From assembly GCF_012273895.1 (NCBI RefSeq), contig NC_052127.1, positions 4,460,247 through 4,524,246 of the forward strand: DNA of 64,000 nt. Direction: 5' to 3'. Positions 21,296 through 35,300 of this stretch are shown piece by piece; the first letter of the stretch is position 1, and each line of letters opens with the position of its first letter. Source of the stretch: Zerene cesonia. Taxonomy: Eukaryota; Arthropoda; Insecta; Lepidoptera; Pieridae. Below the pieces are notes generated by a model, which was given only the letters and a program-made list of their open reading frames with translations, was not told where the DNA came from and did no database searches. A program made the translations under genes and the position numbers.

Positions 21296-22944
21296 TTTTG
21301 CTCATTGTGATGTATTTTTAACTGTCCTATGTGGATATATGTATATATTGTGCAATATATTGTTATTGGTTATTCGGTGTTTTATTTCTCATGTTTTCAA
21401 AATTTCAACCAACCTAAAACAAAAGCGGAAAATAAAAACCGGAAATGTTTGAATTATCATGCGTTTTCACTACTTATATTTTATTTTAGAACAGTGTTGT
21501 TCCATACAGTTATTTAACAGAGACGTTTCGATCGGTCAGTCACGCGGGAGGAACGAGCTCGAGCTACAACGCCATTAGATGAGCAACTCAGGACGCTACT
21601 TAGGGGTTACCGCGATTGTTTTAATTTCGTTTACTTCATTAATATGCATTCATAAGGGGACGGACGGGTGTCACAACTCACTATTACATTCATAGTAATA
21701 TTAATTTGTTACAACCGCAATGTTTTTCGAATTTACTTCGAGATCTGTCGATCGATCTGTTGTACTACTGGATGCTTTATTTTTATACTGTGCTGTGAAT
21801 ATAGTAATGACTGCACTATAATCGTTTTTAAAAGAAGATTATCCTTTCAAAAAAAAACAAGATTTAATGAAACTAACTACAAAGGGAAAGGGTAACGGAC
21901 CTACCAAAATCGATAAATTAGCAATTAATAAATACATTAATAAAAACAACATGTGTAATTTGAAATCATTTATTTCTGTACAATAATAATCGTAAAATAA
22001 TTCATCTAATAACTATACAACAGTCACTTATGATAAAGTTATAAAAAAATATTAATTTCCTTAAATGCATTGACAAATAACATCATTATGTATAAAATTT
22101 TCACATCATTATTGAATTATTATATTTTCACGTAATAACACATATAAATAAAAGAAAATAAACAAATAGGTCAAAGTTTATCATTATTCTCATACTAACA
22201 CTATTATCCATTGCACAATTTATATTAAAGATCTGATGATTATTTGATCATATATTTATTGAGCAGCTGTCATAATTCAATTTTCTTTTAAGAGATTATT
22301 AAATGATAATTGCTTTCACATTTGCACTAGCTTTATAATATACAATGAATATGAAGGGAAGAGAACACAACAAATAATATATTATATTTATATACTTTGA
22401 GCAGGCAAGTCATTCACATACTCTTTAATGAAATATTTACATTTAAGAAATTCAAATTTATAATCCAGAAGATAAAGTAAATTTTAACAAATTGTTCAAA
22501 TACATTATACAGAAAAAAAGCTTCTTCATACTTGGAGGCATCATTCCTTTTCTGAAGAAAGTTTTAGTAAGTATATTACATATCTTTATTTGATTATTTC
22601 TTTACTTGTTTCTATGTCTAGATTTATACAATGACCTAAAGCAGTTAATTATGACATAGTGTCATAAAGTACACCCATAAATAATATTCCTTAAATATTG
22701 TTCAGTTTCATAAATTTACATGGATAAGTATGCTTTTTTATTACTTTTCTTTATCGCATTAGTTTATCACATTTCATAATATATTTGAGCCTACAGGAAA
22801 TAGGAAATTGTATGACAACATAATTTTTGGTGTACATTGTTATGATAATAATTCATTTTCCATGTCTGTTACAAATGTCGTAATTTGCACTACATTTAAA
22901 AACGAAGAGAGTCTACACCTGATTTAACATTGCTGTTCTATTGT
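21296..22944. other. Tail-to-tail intergenic region, VPS15 and CEBPG 3' UTRs
   Basis: Convergent genes share this 1.65 kb. It is AT-rich, with no recognised repeat and no credible ORF. Possible poly(A) signals: AATAAA at 21431-21436 for VPS15, and the complement of TTTATT at 22737-22742 for the minus-strand bZIP gene. Confidence 0.5.
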
Positions 22945-23599
22945 CTATGATTTACTTGTGCTACCTGTACTTTTGTCATCTGGTACGTCTTCTAATAACT
23001 TCTGTAGGTCAATTCCCGCAAACTTGGGGTCCTTTGCATTAGACGCATACTCCATAAACAAATCCTTCAAGAATTGCAAATCTTTTGACAGAGTTTTAAC
23101 TTTTTCCTCCAGCATTTGGTTTTCTGCTTTTAATTTATTAACTCTAGTGAATGTCTCTTGTGTTCTCTGTTTTGATTTGAATCTACTTTTCTTCACTGCC
23201 TGAAATTCAATAGATAAAATATTATTTCTATTTCGATCATAAAGTGAAAAAAAAACAACAAATTTAGTCTGTTTTTGGTTGTTGTTACTTGAAAATTAAA
23301 ATTTATGATTTTGGGTCATCAAACAAAGTTACGATCTTTTTGAACAAATAAATCATTAAATAAAATAAAAAAATACATATTCAACCTTGGGCTCTATCTT
23401 TTGTTATTGAAAGTGTAAAAAAAGTAGGTTTACGCATAGAGAAACAAAAATTGGATAGCCGAATCAGATCATTAAAATAATATTGTAGTATTGTATTGTT
23501 TAACCTTACCTCATTATTTCTATCTCTCTTTTTTCTATAATCGTCATCCTCATCGTCTGCATCGCTGACGCCTCGTTTCCCGCGTTTCACAGGAGGCAT
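22945..23599 (-). CDS. CEBPG: C/EBP-gamma-type bZIP transcription factor (insect Irbp18 type)
   Basis: Two coding exons, 23510-23599 and 22945-23199 (90 + 255 nt), give 114 residues, the usual size for this short C/EBP class that lacks a transactivation domain. Residues 1-20 are MPPVKRGKRGVSD plus an acidic run. The basic region is YRKKRDRNNEAVKKSRFKSK with the C/EBP signature N-x-x-AV-x-x-SR. The leucine zipper has perfect heptads at Leu53, Leu60, Leu67 and Leu74. The intron falls inside the basic region after Glu30 (donor GTAAGG, acceptor TTTCAG). An in-frame upstream methionine at 23626 would add nine residues; I prefer 23599 because relatives start MPP/MPA. In Drosophila, Irbp18 pairs with Xrp1 and CEBPG-type proteins with ATF4-type partners in stress responses; that role here is inferred from family. 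Confidence 0.94.
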
Positions 23600-26500
23600 A
23601 TTGTTGATATCTTGTAATATCATCAAAATAAATCAAATGCACTTCACTTAAATCTTTTCCTAAAATCTCTTGTTATAGTTTGAAGGTAAGTTACCGACAA
23701 CAGTTATTCGCACCAGCCACCAATGATTGTAATCTACCTTAGAGTAAGTTCTGTTCTGGACTCTGGTAATTAAGCCAAGCTTAGTGTTAACTTTTCCTTA
23801 TAAAATATTTGTTGTGAAATTTATATGATGACGCAATTTTTATTTTGCATTGCCCAGCGATTAGTGACCTCGAGGCTCTCCTCATGTCAACTGTCAAGTG
23901 TCTACTGTCAAGACTCATGTCAATTAGTCATAGCATTTTTTTACTCAGTACTGGCATGTCATAAATGGAGTCCGTCCCGGCTGTGAATATTGCCAGTATT
24001 ATTTAATTAAAGTACACCCAGATTAAGGGGAAAATAATTAATTAAAAATGAAAATAAATCTTTATTAAGTTCACAAATACCATACAATTAAAAATGCCTC
24101 TCTGTCTTTCTAGCTAGAAAAATCCTGTGTTAAGGACGGCAGCTGCTTCTCCGGGTGTACATTTAAACAAAACAGAGTTTACATTACATGAAAAACAAAA
24201 AGAGCATAAATTATATGCTCGTAAATACAATTGTATTTACGAGATTATTAATTCGTTTGACGTAAGATTATCGAAAATATAGAAAACAATTATAACATTG
24301 CATCAGTTATTTAGAAACCATAGTCCAATTGGTAATAGTGATATGTGAAGCATGAATTGTCTACATACATTTATTTAAGTATTCATTGCAATAAATCATC
24401 TGATCAGCCTATTTTTTTCTTTAGTTGGCATTTTATTGTTGTTATTTATCGTTGCTATGATATTGCTATGATCCGGTTATTTTTTACGTAAATCACTAGC
24501 GTAAGTATCGCCCTTCCTATCAGAACAAATTTTGCCGTAAGTATCATGAAATAATTTTCGAGTCTAGTCATAGAGAGAAGTAATATTAATACGGAAGGTA
24601 GAAACAGTAGAAATAAAACCAAATTATATCAGACCAATCAATATATTTCCACTTTATGATAAATATCTAACAAAGTACGTAAATCTTATTTACACCAATG
24701 GAAGCATCCAATGCTAAACAATCTAATACTGTAACGCTAATCATTTCAATTATTACACAATATAGAAATAATTCAAATCTACGCGTCTATTATCAATAAA
24801 ATTCATACAATATTATGTGTACCTTCTTCAATTACTACACGAACATAATTGTGGTTTAACTTTAAGAATGTTGTATGATGGGTAGGTTTGATATTTGAAT
24901 TGCTCTGTTAATAGCATTTTAATGCATCGTTAATTCGTCATTAAAAATATAACTGGACTGTCGAAATACAACTCTGATACAATCAGCAATTTAGCTCGTA
25001 AGGGGCAATTCAAGTTTTAAAGTTAGATACAAGTCTACAACGTCACTTATCTATGTAAAAACAACATCCGGGTTCTTTATTTAAATAAAACTGTTTATTT
25101 CCAGCTTCCTCTCTCTTTCTCTTCAAGAATATCGGTCGCGAAAAAGGGAATTATGATAATCGCCGTCTTAACACTTAAAAAAATACCGACCAGATAAAAT
25201 TGCTGCACTTATACAATACATGAAAAAAACTGACAAAACATGACTAAATACCACAAACAGCAAACACGCAACCTTATCACAGAATAGATAATAAAAATGA
25301 AAAAATCAAATGGCAGTCTTTATAAACTATAAATGCTCGTATTTATTTATTTAAAATAGAATAAAATGCTCTTTGAATTCCAACGACAAAAGTTTCAATA
25401 GAAAAATTAGTGCCTTTCAAAATTTACTGGACCAAAACTTGGTTATAATTCATTTATACCTCTGCATTGACAAACAAACCTTTATTCATATAAAAAACGT
25501 CTCGCAAATACATTGTCATTAAAAAAGAATCTATTTAATAATACATAACTACACTAAACGTGAAACAAGCATTTCAAATTACATTGATGAACGCCGTTGT
25601 CTATTCTTTTAGGTATATCAGGTAATTGATAATGCAAACTGCGATGTATATTAATAATCAAAAATTGTTAAGATCCAATAAAAACATTATTATTTGTTTT
25701 CATAATATACTTTAAATTATCTTATTAATAAAAACTATTTCAAATACTGTAAAATAGATAATTTTGTTAGGTGACTAATTTGTTGAATATCTAAGGCCAT
25801 TTAGCACTGAAACTACGTTATAATAACAAGAAAGAATTAAAAAATTCAAATCAAAAATATTTATGAATGAAAATAAGTAGGCACTACGCACACACATATA
25901 ATAAAAATATTTAACACGTTTATTATAAACAAACGATTTTGGTGTTAACGTTATGAAATCCATTACGGATACTACCCTACCTATATTCCAAATTATTTAT
26001 GAAACTTATTGTTTGTTGCGTTATATCGGAAGTAGTTATGTTATCTATACAATAATATATTATCTATAGGTTCGTTCAATTTCATAATATTGTCTTGGTA
26101 CACCATATTTTGTCAATCCCATTTGGTTGTTCATAAAAATATCGTTTTAAAATATGCTCTTTCATACTAATCTTAATTTACACTCTTCACAAATTCTTAA
26201 ATTTTAACACATGTATGTACATTGTTTTACGCCATAATTTGTTTTATTTGGTGCTTGAAACGGTTAAAGGAAACTAAACCTTTAAATTGGTTATAGTCGT
26301 TTATGAAAGTGAGAGACATAATTCCAGCCCAAAATTAAGTAAAAAATTATTCATTTTTTACCAAATATAACTATATATTAATCCTATTCTTGTTGTTCGA
26401 CTGATCAATTGACACAACAACATTTAGCTGTATTCACATGTTATGTCATTTTTATTTGTTTCGTCTGAATAAAAATATATCAGACAGTACGGCTATGCCT

Positions 26501-28573
26501 TATCTGTAACTGGCCAATTACGAAAAAAAAAATCGAATATATTTGGCACAAAATAAAAGGCTACACTTTTGATCCGCATTTGTGCTCCCAAGTCACACAT
26601 TTCACTTATTGAATTAGATTTAATAGATCTAAAATAGATTCGATTTAAAATGCTAGATTAAAGACAAATCCGTAACAGGAACATTAAAAAAAAATGTTTA
26701 TTTTGATACATGGCTTGCACTGATGTTATTTGAAACTTATATTTTTTACACTTAAAAATGGCAAAGGTCATTGGGCATACCTACTTGATTCGGTTCATGA
26801 AAGGATGCGTACAGGAACCAAATACATTCTATTTTATAGTACTTGTCTTATTTTGTGATAGAGTGAGAAATGTTTGTATTTTTATTTTAAATGCATTTCT
26901 TTTTTAATCATGGGACTTCTCCCATGATTAAAAAAGATATATAAATATATATCACATTATTATATTCTTTGCCTTTCAAAGCTCTTTAACTTTTTTTATT
27001 ATGACTCACCCACGATCTACAAGAATGCGACTATTACCATTGTGTTGTAGGTAGGGTGTAGGTAAAGTTAATAAGCACAATAAGCCCTCATTCGTTTGTG
27101 TACGCCGTAGGACAAGATACGGAATGAAATGCCCAGTGACCTTTAGGACAAAATGCATGGCAACATTCACTGTTTACCCTAAGTTTTACTACAAATTCAG
27201 TTTAATAAAACAAATATGTAATAACATCATGTAAATAAAAATGTAATTTTATTCTTTTCCAATTTAATAACACGTAACAATAGAAACCCACGAGATAGTT
27301 ACACTATCAATTAATACTATTAATTTAGAAGCATTATTTCATGTAGTACTAAGCTCACAACTTGTAAAGATGATTTTGTAATGATAACAGACTTCCTACC
27401 TAATTGGCAATTAGTCAAAAAACTTTTTTATTTTTGGGTTTAGCAATTATAACCGTGACAGCTGTCACTTGTCAACATAACTTGAAATAATTTAACGTAA
27501 GCGTCGGTTTATAGCTTTTATAGAAAGTATTTACTCACTATAAAAATATTCGGAATGGATAGGTAGGTAACGAAAATGCACTACTATGCGATTCAACTAG
27601 AAATAGGAAAGTCAAGCAGGAAAGTTATAAAATGATCTAAATTGAATTTGCTTAGAAATCCTCTTTGCATCAATAATGGTTTAAATTTTTTGTCTGACTC
27701 TACATCAATTAAATAAAAATGTTACTTGTATTACTAATTTGTTTGAATTAATACTAATTATGTCACAATGGCGTAGAATCTATAGTATTCTTAGCGGAAT
27801 CGCATACTATGACAGTTCCTACCTAGTACCTACTAGATCTGCCTCGTTCTTCACATAAAAACAACCAGTATGACATCCGTCCAAGTAATAAAATTTTTAA
27901 GACATACCTAATTGCCATTTTAAAAAACCAACCAACAAATACTAAAATTGACTCAATCCGTACCGAATAGTAACGTAAGCTCATTCTTGAGCAGCGAATG
28001 ACACACGTATTTTTAAACGTAGAAAGAGATCGTTTATCCCTAGAAGTAAATATAAGAACGTCACAATGAAAAACACGATTAAATTTCATTTATTAGCCTA
28101 CATCTAAATCCGACTAAGCTAATGAACAGGATTTCCTTAATTTAGTAAACAGTCGATAGTATCGCAATGACAAAAATTACATTAACTATAATAATATTAT
28201 CATTTTAAGTCTTTTGCCCGCTTCAATTAAACTTTTTTCAACAAGATAATAGATAAATAATTTTGATTTTTATTTCTTAGCCTCGTGAAAGATTTGTCGT
28301 AGATTTTTATTTTAGAAATAACGTTCACTTGTAGTACCATGTAGTTTCTTTTGTCTAATAAATTTTCTTTCATTTAAAAATTAAAGTGCTTTTCAATAAT
28401 ATTCTTTATAATAATATAAATAAACGATAAGAGCAGTTTCGTGTTGCAAAAACTCGTAAGATGACATATGCATCAATGTTGTCAGACGCAAATTCAAAAT
28501 TGACATTTCGAACTTCAAACTCTTAAAATCATTGTTTCTGAGTTTTTTTTAATGTTACGCCCATAATAATTAT
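23600..28573. other. AT-rich non-coding stretch between CEBPG promoter and FAM110 stop
   Basis: No credible coding exon and no copy of repeat families A-E. The right part may be a long 3' UTR of FAM110 (minus strand, stop at 28574); the complement of AATAAA at 28270-28275, about 300 nt past the stop, is one possible end. The left few hundred bases are the promoter side of the bZIP gene. Perfect hairpins occur at 24218-24243 and 26899-26936. Confidence 0.4.
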
Positions 28574-29349
28574 TCATTGCGGCGGTTGCATTTGCACTTT
28601 GCGACACTGACACAGCCATTTTATAATTCTAGCGTTTCTCTCGACAACGCTAGGCGGTTCGGTGTTGCGGTATATTTGTTTCTGAACTCCTGGCCCTTGG
28701 ACCTGTGAATAAAAATGTGATTTGATGAGTCATAATTTAGTACATTTTTAAGTAGTAGTATCAAGTATAAAGATTTAAGTAAGAGGTGTTAGGTGCTATT
28801 TATTTTTATTTTTATTTATTATCCAAACAACAATGAAACAACATAAATGTTCAGGTTTGTACTAAAGAAAAAAACCACTGAGAATTAAATGCGTATACAA
28901 ATAACTTCACAATATGACAATTCCGCTTACAACTGTCTAATTAAGTAGGTGGTTTATACCAAAACAACATTATCATATAATTATGTTACTATAATTTGGT
29001 CAAGTAAAAATGCCTAAGTTTACATTTTAAATCAATTTTAGTAATACTTTTTCTTCAAGTTTACATTACTTATATATATATATTTTGGACATAACAATAT
29101 GGGAAGCTGCAACCGCTCACCGTGTAATCCGTGGTGGCCAGCTGGTTGGAGTCGACGGTGGACGCGGAAGAGAAGAACACCGGACTGTCCGGGTCCTCGT
29201 CCCGGACGAGCGCGTCGTACGTGCGCGGCTCGAGGCCGAGCCGGTCGAAGAACAGCTGCAGCCGCGCCGAGTCCGACGACGGGCTGTCCGGCGAGTCCGA
29301 GCCCTCGCACGGCGCCGACGCCGGGCTGCGTCCGTCCGTGCGTCTGTAT
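28574..29349 (-). CDS. FAM110: FAM110 C-terminal domain exons
   Basis: Detail of the last two exons. Exon 29349-29121 is GC-rich (many GAC, TCG, CCG codons) and encodes a Ser/Asp/Pro stretch and then LQLFFDRLGLEPRTYDAL, matching the FFNYCGLDPEEL-type motif of vertebrate FAM110. Exon 28702-28574 encodes 42 residues ending CRKVQMQPPQ with the hallmark ERNARIIKWL, then TGA at 28576-28574. Donor GTGAGC after 29121, acceptor TTCACAG before 28702. Confidence 0.92.
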
Positions 29350-32300
29350 CTGAATAATAAAGACGAAATTAAATTGGCTCTAGGGAAGAGACATTTTATT
29401 AAAACAGTTTTTGATAAACAATACAGTTGAATTAAGAACCTTCTTCGTTTTTTGGATGGTCGATTCAAATATGATAGAGTTGAATACATATGTATAAAGT
29501 ACGTGTCACATTGTTTGTCCGCGATAGACTCATAAAGTACTCGACCGATTTTAATCAAATTTGAAGTTTATGTGCAGTTTGATTCTACTTAAAAGATAGG
29601 ATAGTTTATATTATTTCAATTACGATAAATGTCTACCCGGAGCGAAGCCGGGGCGTACAGCTTGTAATATATAAATTTTTGTTAGTAAGGTAGTAATTTA
29701 TGATACATTATTCCTATCATAGACCAACAAGGTTAAAAATAAGTGAATAATAGAAAATTGTTAACTTATAGAATACCAAAGATCTGCCCCCGTTTTTCTG
29801 ATTAGCGCTATCAAACATATAAACTAACATTTATTTTCGCTTTATATTTTTAACACAGATAATTAATATCTAATACCTATCAGATATATCTGATTTGGAG
29901 CGTAGAATCGGTCGCGGTCGTCTCTGCTTGTAGCGCAGACATCGCTGCCTCTTAAATGTACCTAGCGGTGATGTCACTTCCTCCGCTTGACAGATCTGAA
30001 ATATATAGGTATTTACTGTTGTTTATTTATTTATTTGTTAAATTTAGTCCATTTTTGATTTTTCGAACATCAAGCTATATTTTAAGAACTGTTATGTCTA
30101 TTGTCATCAGAATGTTTTATCTTACCTGTGGCGCGTTAACATAGTCCTGTTTGTCATCTATCCGAGTGCGCAAGCGCACCTCCTGGTATTGCGGCTGCTT
30201 GCTAACAACCTCCGTGTTTGGCTCTTGGTATCTGATAAAAATATTTATTTCCTCATTATTATATGACGGATATAGAAGAATATACCACACATATACGGTT
30301 TAAAAACAAGATTAATTATCATACAAACAGCTAAAGCTTCTTTGGAATAAAACATAATTTATATAATTTTTTTAAGTATACAAATAATTATGTATTGTAA
30401 AAAAAGATACTGTCGTCCCCGAGAAGGAAGATACCACTTCAAATTCTGATTCAAACGTAAAAAGAATCACGTAAATCGGTTGAATAGCCATGTATTTATC
30501 AAGTAACAAATAGGCCAAAATTCTAATTAAGGACTTCCTTCGTTTTTGGCAACGGCTGAATACAAACAATATACAAGAATAAGAACAAAATTTGGTCTAC
30601 ACAATTATATTCTACCTGCAATAATCTATCCATACTTTACACTCATATATGCACCATGGAATTATATTGTCTATGATTCATTCCATAGATAACACATAGA
30701 CAAGCATACCTGGGATAATCCCGCGTCGCAGTGTATTCCTTTCTGCCAACATTCAGACACTTGAGGGGGGTCTTGTATGAGCAGTCATAGTCCCCATAGT
30801 CGTACAGAGGCGGTTCGTCTTGAAATTGTGGTGGGGGTGCGCTTGCCTAAGAAAAATCGATAAAATTTTGACTACGGAATAGAAAACCAGAATAAATGCC
30901 AACCTAATTGCCTGAAAACGTACCCATATCGTGGAAATCACTATACATATCGAAGCGTGCTATGGACATGTGATTTAAAATAGTATTTTATAGTTAATTC
31001 AGCCTTTGATGTGAATGACGTGAAAAAACATTTTTTTTTCATCAAAACCGCCGCAAGGAAATTGGCTTTCAAATGAAAAAGGATCCATTTGAGATCTCCA
31101 ATGGCACAGATAGACGTGGACGTCACCATTATAACTTTGAAAAAAAAAANNNNNNNNNNNNNNNNNNNNNNNNNNNNNNNNNNNNNNNNNNNNNNNNNNN
31201 NNNNNNNNNNNNNNNNNNNNNNNNNNNNNNNNNNNNNNNNNNNNNNNNNNNNNNNNNNNNNNNNNNNNNNNNNNNNNNNNNNNNNNNNNNNNNNNNNNNN
31301 NNNNNNNNNNNNNNNNNNNNNNNNNNNNNNNNNNNNNNNNNNNNNNNNNNNNNNNNNNNNNNNNNNNNNNNNNNNNNNNNNNNNNNNNNNNNNNNNNNNN
31401 NNNNNNNNNNNNNNNNNNNNNNNNNNNNNNNNNNNNNNNNNNNNNNNNNNNNNNNNNNNNNNNNNNNNNNNNNNNNNNNNNNNNNNNNNNNNNNNNNNNN
31501 NNNNNNNNNNNNNNNNNNNNNNNNNNNNNNNNNNNNNNNNNNNNNNNNNNNNNNNNNNNNNNNNNNNNNNNNNNNNNNNNNNNNNNNNNNNNNNNNNNNN
31601 NNNNNNNNNNNNNNNNNNNNNNNNNNNNNNNNNNNNNNNNNNNNNNNNNNNNNNNNNNNNNNNNNNNNNNNNNNNNNNNNNNNNNNNNNNNNNNNNNNNN
31701 NNNNNNNNNNNNNNNNNNNNNNNNNNNNNNNNNNNNNNNNNNNNNNNNNNNNNNNNNNNNNNNNNNNNNNNNNNNNNNNNNNNNNNNNNNNNNNNNNNNN
31801 NNNNNNNNNNNNNNNNNNNNNNNNNNNNNNNNNNNNNNNNNNNNNNNNNNNNNNNNNNNNNNNNNNNNNNNNNNNNNNNNNNNNNNNNNNNNNNNNNNNN
31901 NNNNNNNNNNNNNNNNNNNNNNNNNNNNNNNNNNNNNNNNNNNNNNNNNNNNNNNNNNNNNNNNNNNNNNNNNNNNNNNNNNNNNNNNNNNNNNNNNNNN
32001 NNNNNNNNNNNNNNNNNNNNNNNNNNNNNNNNNNNNNNNNNNNNNNNNNNNNNNNNNNNNNNNNNNNNNNNNNNNNNNNNNNNNNNNNNNNNNNNNNNNN
32101 NNNNNNNNNNNNNNNNNNNNNNNNNNNNNNNNNNNNNNNNNNNNNNNNNATCTAGAAATCCTCGATTTCCTCTCTTTCGATTTAAATTTTGAATCTAGGG
32201 CAAATATTGTTTTGGAAAAAATCGTACCTGTTATATGACTGATAGTTTTCCTCCCCTGGCGAAGGATGTTCTGAGAAAGCATCGCACGACGATATCAGCG

Positions 32301-35300
32301 ATGAATGGTTCGATCTGAAATGTAATACATCGAAGAAAAATTACGGAAATAAAACAAAGGAGAAGAAAAAGAATAGAGACAGTTGATCATGAGATACAAA
32401 CATGCTTCTCGCGAATAACGCCTTATGACCGATTCTTTTTCTATCTTCATATATTAATTCAGATATATAAAATTTAATGCTATTAAAACCATCCAAAATT
32501 GTATGTCATAATTTTTTGAGTAAAACTCAAAAATATGCTTCAGTAAGAATATAGCTTTTAAATATGAGACTAGCTATATTATTTTTTGTTTTGCCGTTAA
32601 ACTACTACTTATAACTATCTCTTCTACTGTTACGTAGATGGAGAATAAATAAATATTCATAAATAATGATGTAACAGTTGAAATCTCAACTCTAAGCTAG
32701 AAAAAAACTACTGTAACGCTTACTGTGGCCAACACGGTGTGTGTGTTTTCACTTTAACGTTTAAAAGTGTTTATTCAATATTTATTACTTTATTCATTCA
32801 TAAAAATAAGATATTTCACACTCACCTCGTACCCTTCGAGGAGCACGAAGCCGTCCTGTGGTGCGCGGAATGGCGCCGGCGCCTCGGCGACCGTCCGATC
32901 GATTCCGTTCCAACCACCACATTTACACTGTATAAAATAATATTCATCATTACCATCATCATCATCACCATAAACATTTTTATCATCATCGTTTGTCCGA
33001 TTTAATTGTTCATTTGACCCTTAATTAAAGCATCGTACAAGCAAGACAAAGTTAACGATTTTGTTTGAGAAAATCATCAATCGCATTATTGCAATTTAAA
33101 TTGAGTTTTAGTGACCGAAATATCATCATCAGGAAGAAACACCCTCATAAGAAAGGTATGCTTTTCTTATGAGGGTGTTTAATTATTTCAAAAACAAACA
33201 AGGTAGGGAAAGGAATATGAAAATGTACTAAGTAGTACGTAATATTTATAGGTAAGTTTATATATCATACGTACACTACAAACATTTGTAGATAAATAAG
33301 AATTATAATTCTAAAATAACTCACTGTTCAGGGTAACCGTGCGCTTGTGCGTGCAAATCTGGCAATGATTTATGACTGTTTATATTGGTGTTGCCATCCT
33401 CTTCGCGAACGCTGGGTTGCGAGTGCGAATTCGATCTGTGGGAAATATTCAAATTGTACATTTCTTGTTGCTATAAATGGAATTTTTCAAACAAATCATG
33501 GGATTATATAATTTGTTGCCTGACATTGCATTTGTTTAAGGGTTACAATCTGTTAAAAGCAATTTTAATATTGATTTTCCAAGTGTTCCACTTCCAATTA
33601 TCTACCTACCTTCATACACATGTTTCACAAACAAATTTTTTTCATAAAAAGTCCATATTCAGGTAAAGGTCAAAAGCAAAGTAAACATTACAAAAAATGA
33701 CGCAAAATATTGAACCAGAAAAACCCGTTCGATTGTTGCAGATGCATTCAGAATTAATTATGTAAAATGTATGGATTTATAACAGAATTGGTGCTACGCT
33801 TCATTGGAGACGTTAATAAGCTATTTCGTTAAAACAAACGTTTATATTGAAGGCGGAGGAAGGTAAAACTGTAAAAAATCGTTTTAATTAATTTATACGT
33901 TAAATTAGAGCAATATCAAGTCGAAACTTTTTATGCGCCGACCTTTTTGCTTATTGAGTAAAAGACGAATATTGTATGTATTTATTTAATTTTTAGTTCT
34001 ATAGCATTGAAATGCTTTATAAGTGAGAAATTTTTAAAAGAATAGAAAAATATTTATTTCGAATCCCGCCTGGTGATCAAATTTTTTTTCTATTCTTCCA
34101 AAATTTCTCATTACATATATGTATTTTCAAATATTTTAATTGACATAATCTACACACATTATTTTATGAGGTAAATTATTTTAAAACATTATAATTGCAC
34201 CGATTATACAGTATGCAAAAAAAGAATCATAAAGATCGGTTAATCCAGTAAAACGTTAAATATCACGCGATAACACCAGAACCTAATTTAATTCTCAATT
34301 TTGAGGTTATTAAAAATCTTGTAACACTGCTATGTCTTTTTATACTATGACAATGTTCAGCTCAGGTGAACTGTCTGAAAAAATGAACTATCTGTGCTTC
34401 AATTTATTTTTGATATGCGAATAATTTAACTACAGACGATGAATTGTCATTTTTGACTTACTTCAAGTGCTCTATGTGTTATATTGCTATCTTGACGCTG
34501 TTACTGTGAAAACTTTGAAAAGTGGCTTTGGTGCGGTCAAAATATGCGGGAGCAGTAAAGAACTAAGAAAATTCTCCTTAAATTCGTATTATTATTAATG
34601 AGTCCAATATATTCGACGTTTTAGTTCGAAATAAGTCACATGAATTTTATGATGATTATTTTTATTATATTCTCTTATCAATGTCTCTTATTATAAGAAA
34701 TTATACGGCAATGTTAACATTGCAATTATCACTAATAAGTTATCGCTACATAAATACCTATTAAGTTTCTTTATGCGTGCTACAAAACATTGTTTCTAGT
34801 TTCAAGGGCCCACACCAGAACCTCCGACACTTCCTTTGGGCATACATCAATGTATATACATCGTTGAATATTATTATTAGGGAAATTACGTAGGCAAGGA
34901 AAAGGTGGGTTTTCTTTGAGAACTAGTGACCTTCAACTGCACTGAGGCTTTTCACATTTCATTGTTATATAAAATTATTTGAAAACATGAAGCGAATGCT
35001 TATTAAATTCGTTCAAAACATCTAGATGCATACCAATTCTATTGTATTCAAACTGGAAGCGATTTTTTAAGATTATTTACTAAATATATTAATTCCAGTC
35101 CCTCTAAGTTATCACAAATTTAACACTGACGATAAATATATTTCACCCTTCAACAAACAATTTAGACGTTAGAAGAAACGAAAAAATGCTCATGTGCGAA
35201 AAAACCCACAGAGGAAACGATAATTTATCGCAAAACTCAAGCGTCAAATAAATCAGCCTATAAACTTCTATTGAATAACATTACGCACGATATTATATAA

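Noticed and set aside
29085..29430. Plus-strand ORFs of 84-99 codons
   Set aside because: Shadows of the GC-rich FAM110 exon 29349-29121 on the minus strand, which has splice sites and family motifs.
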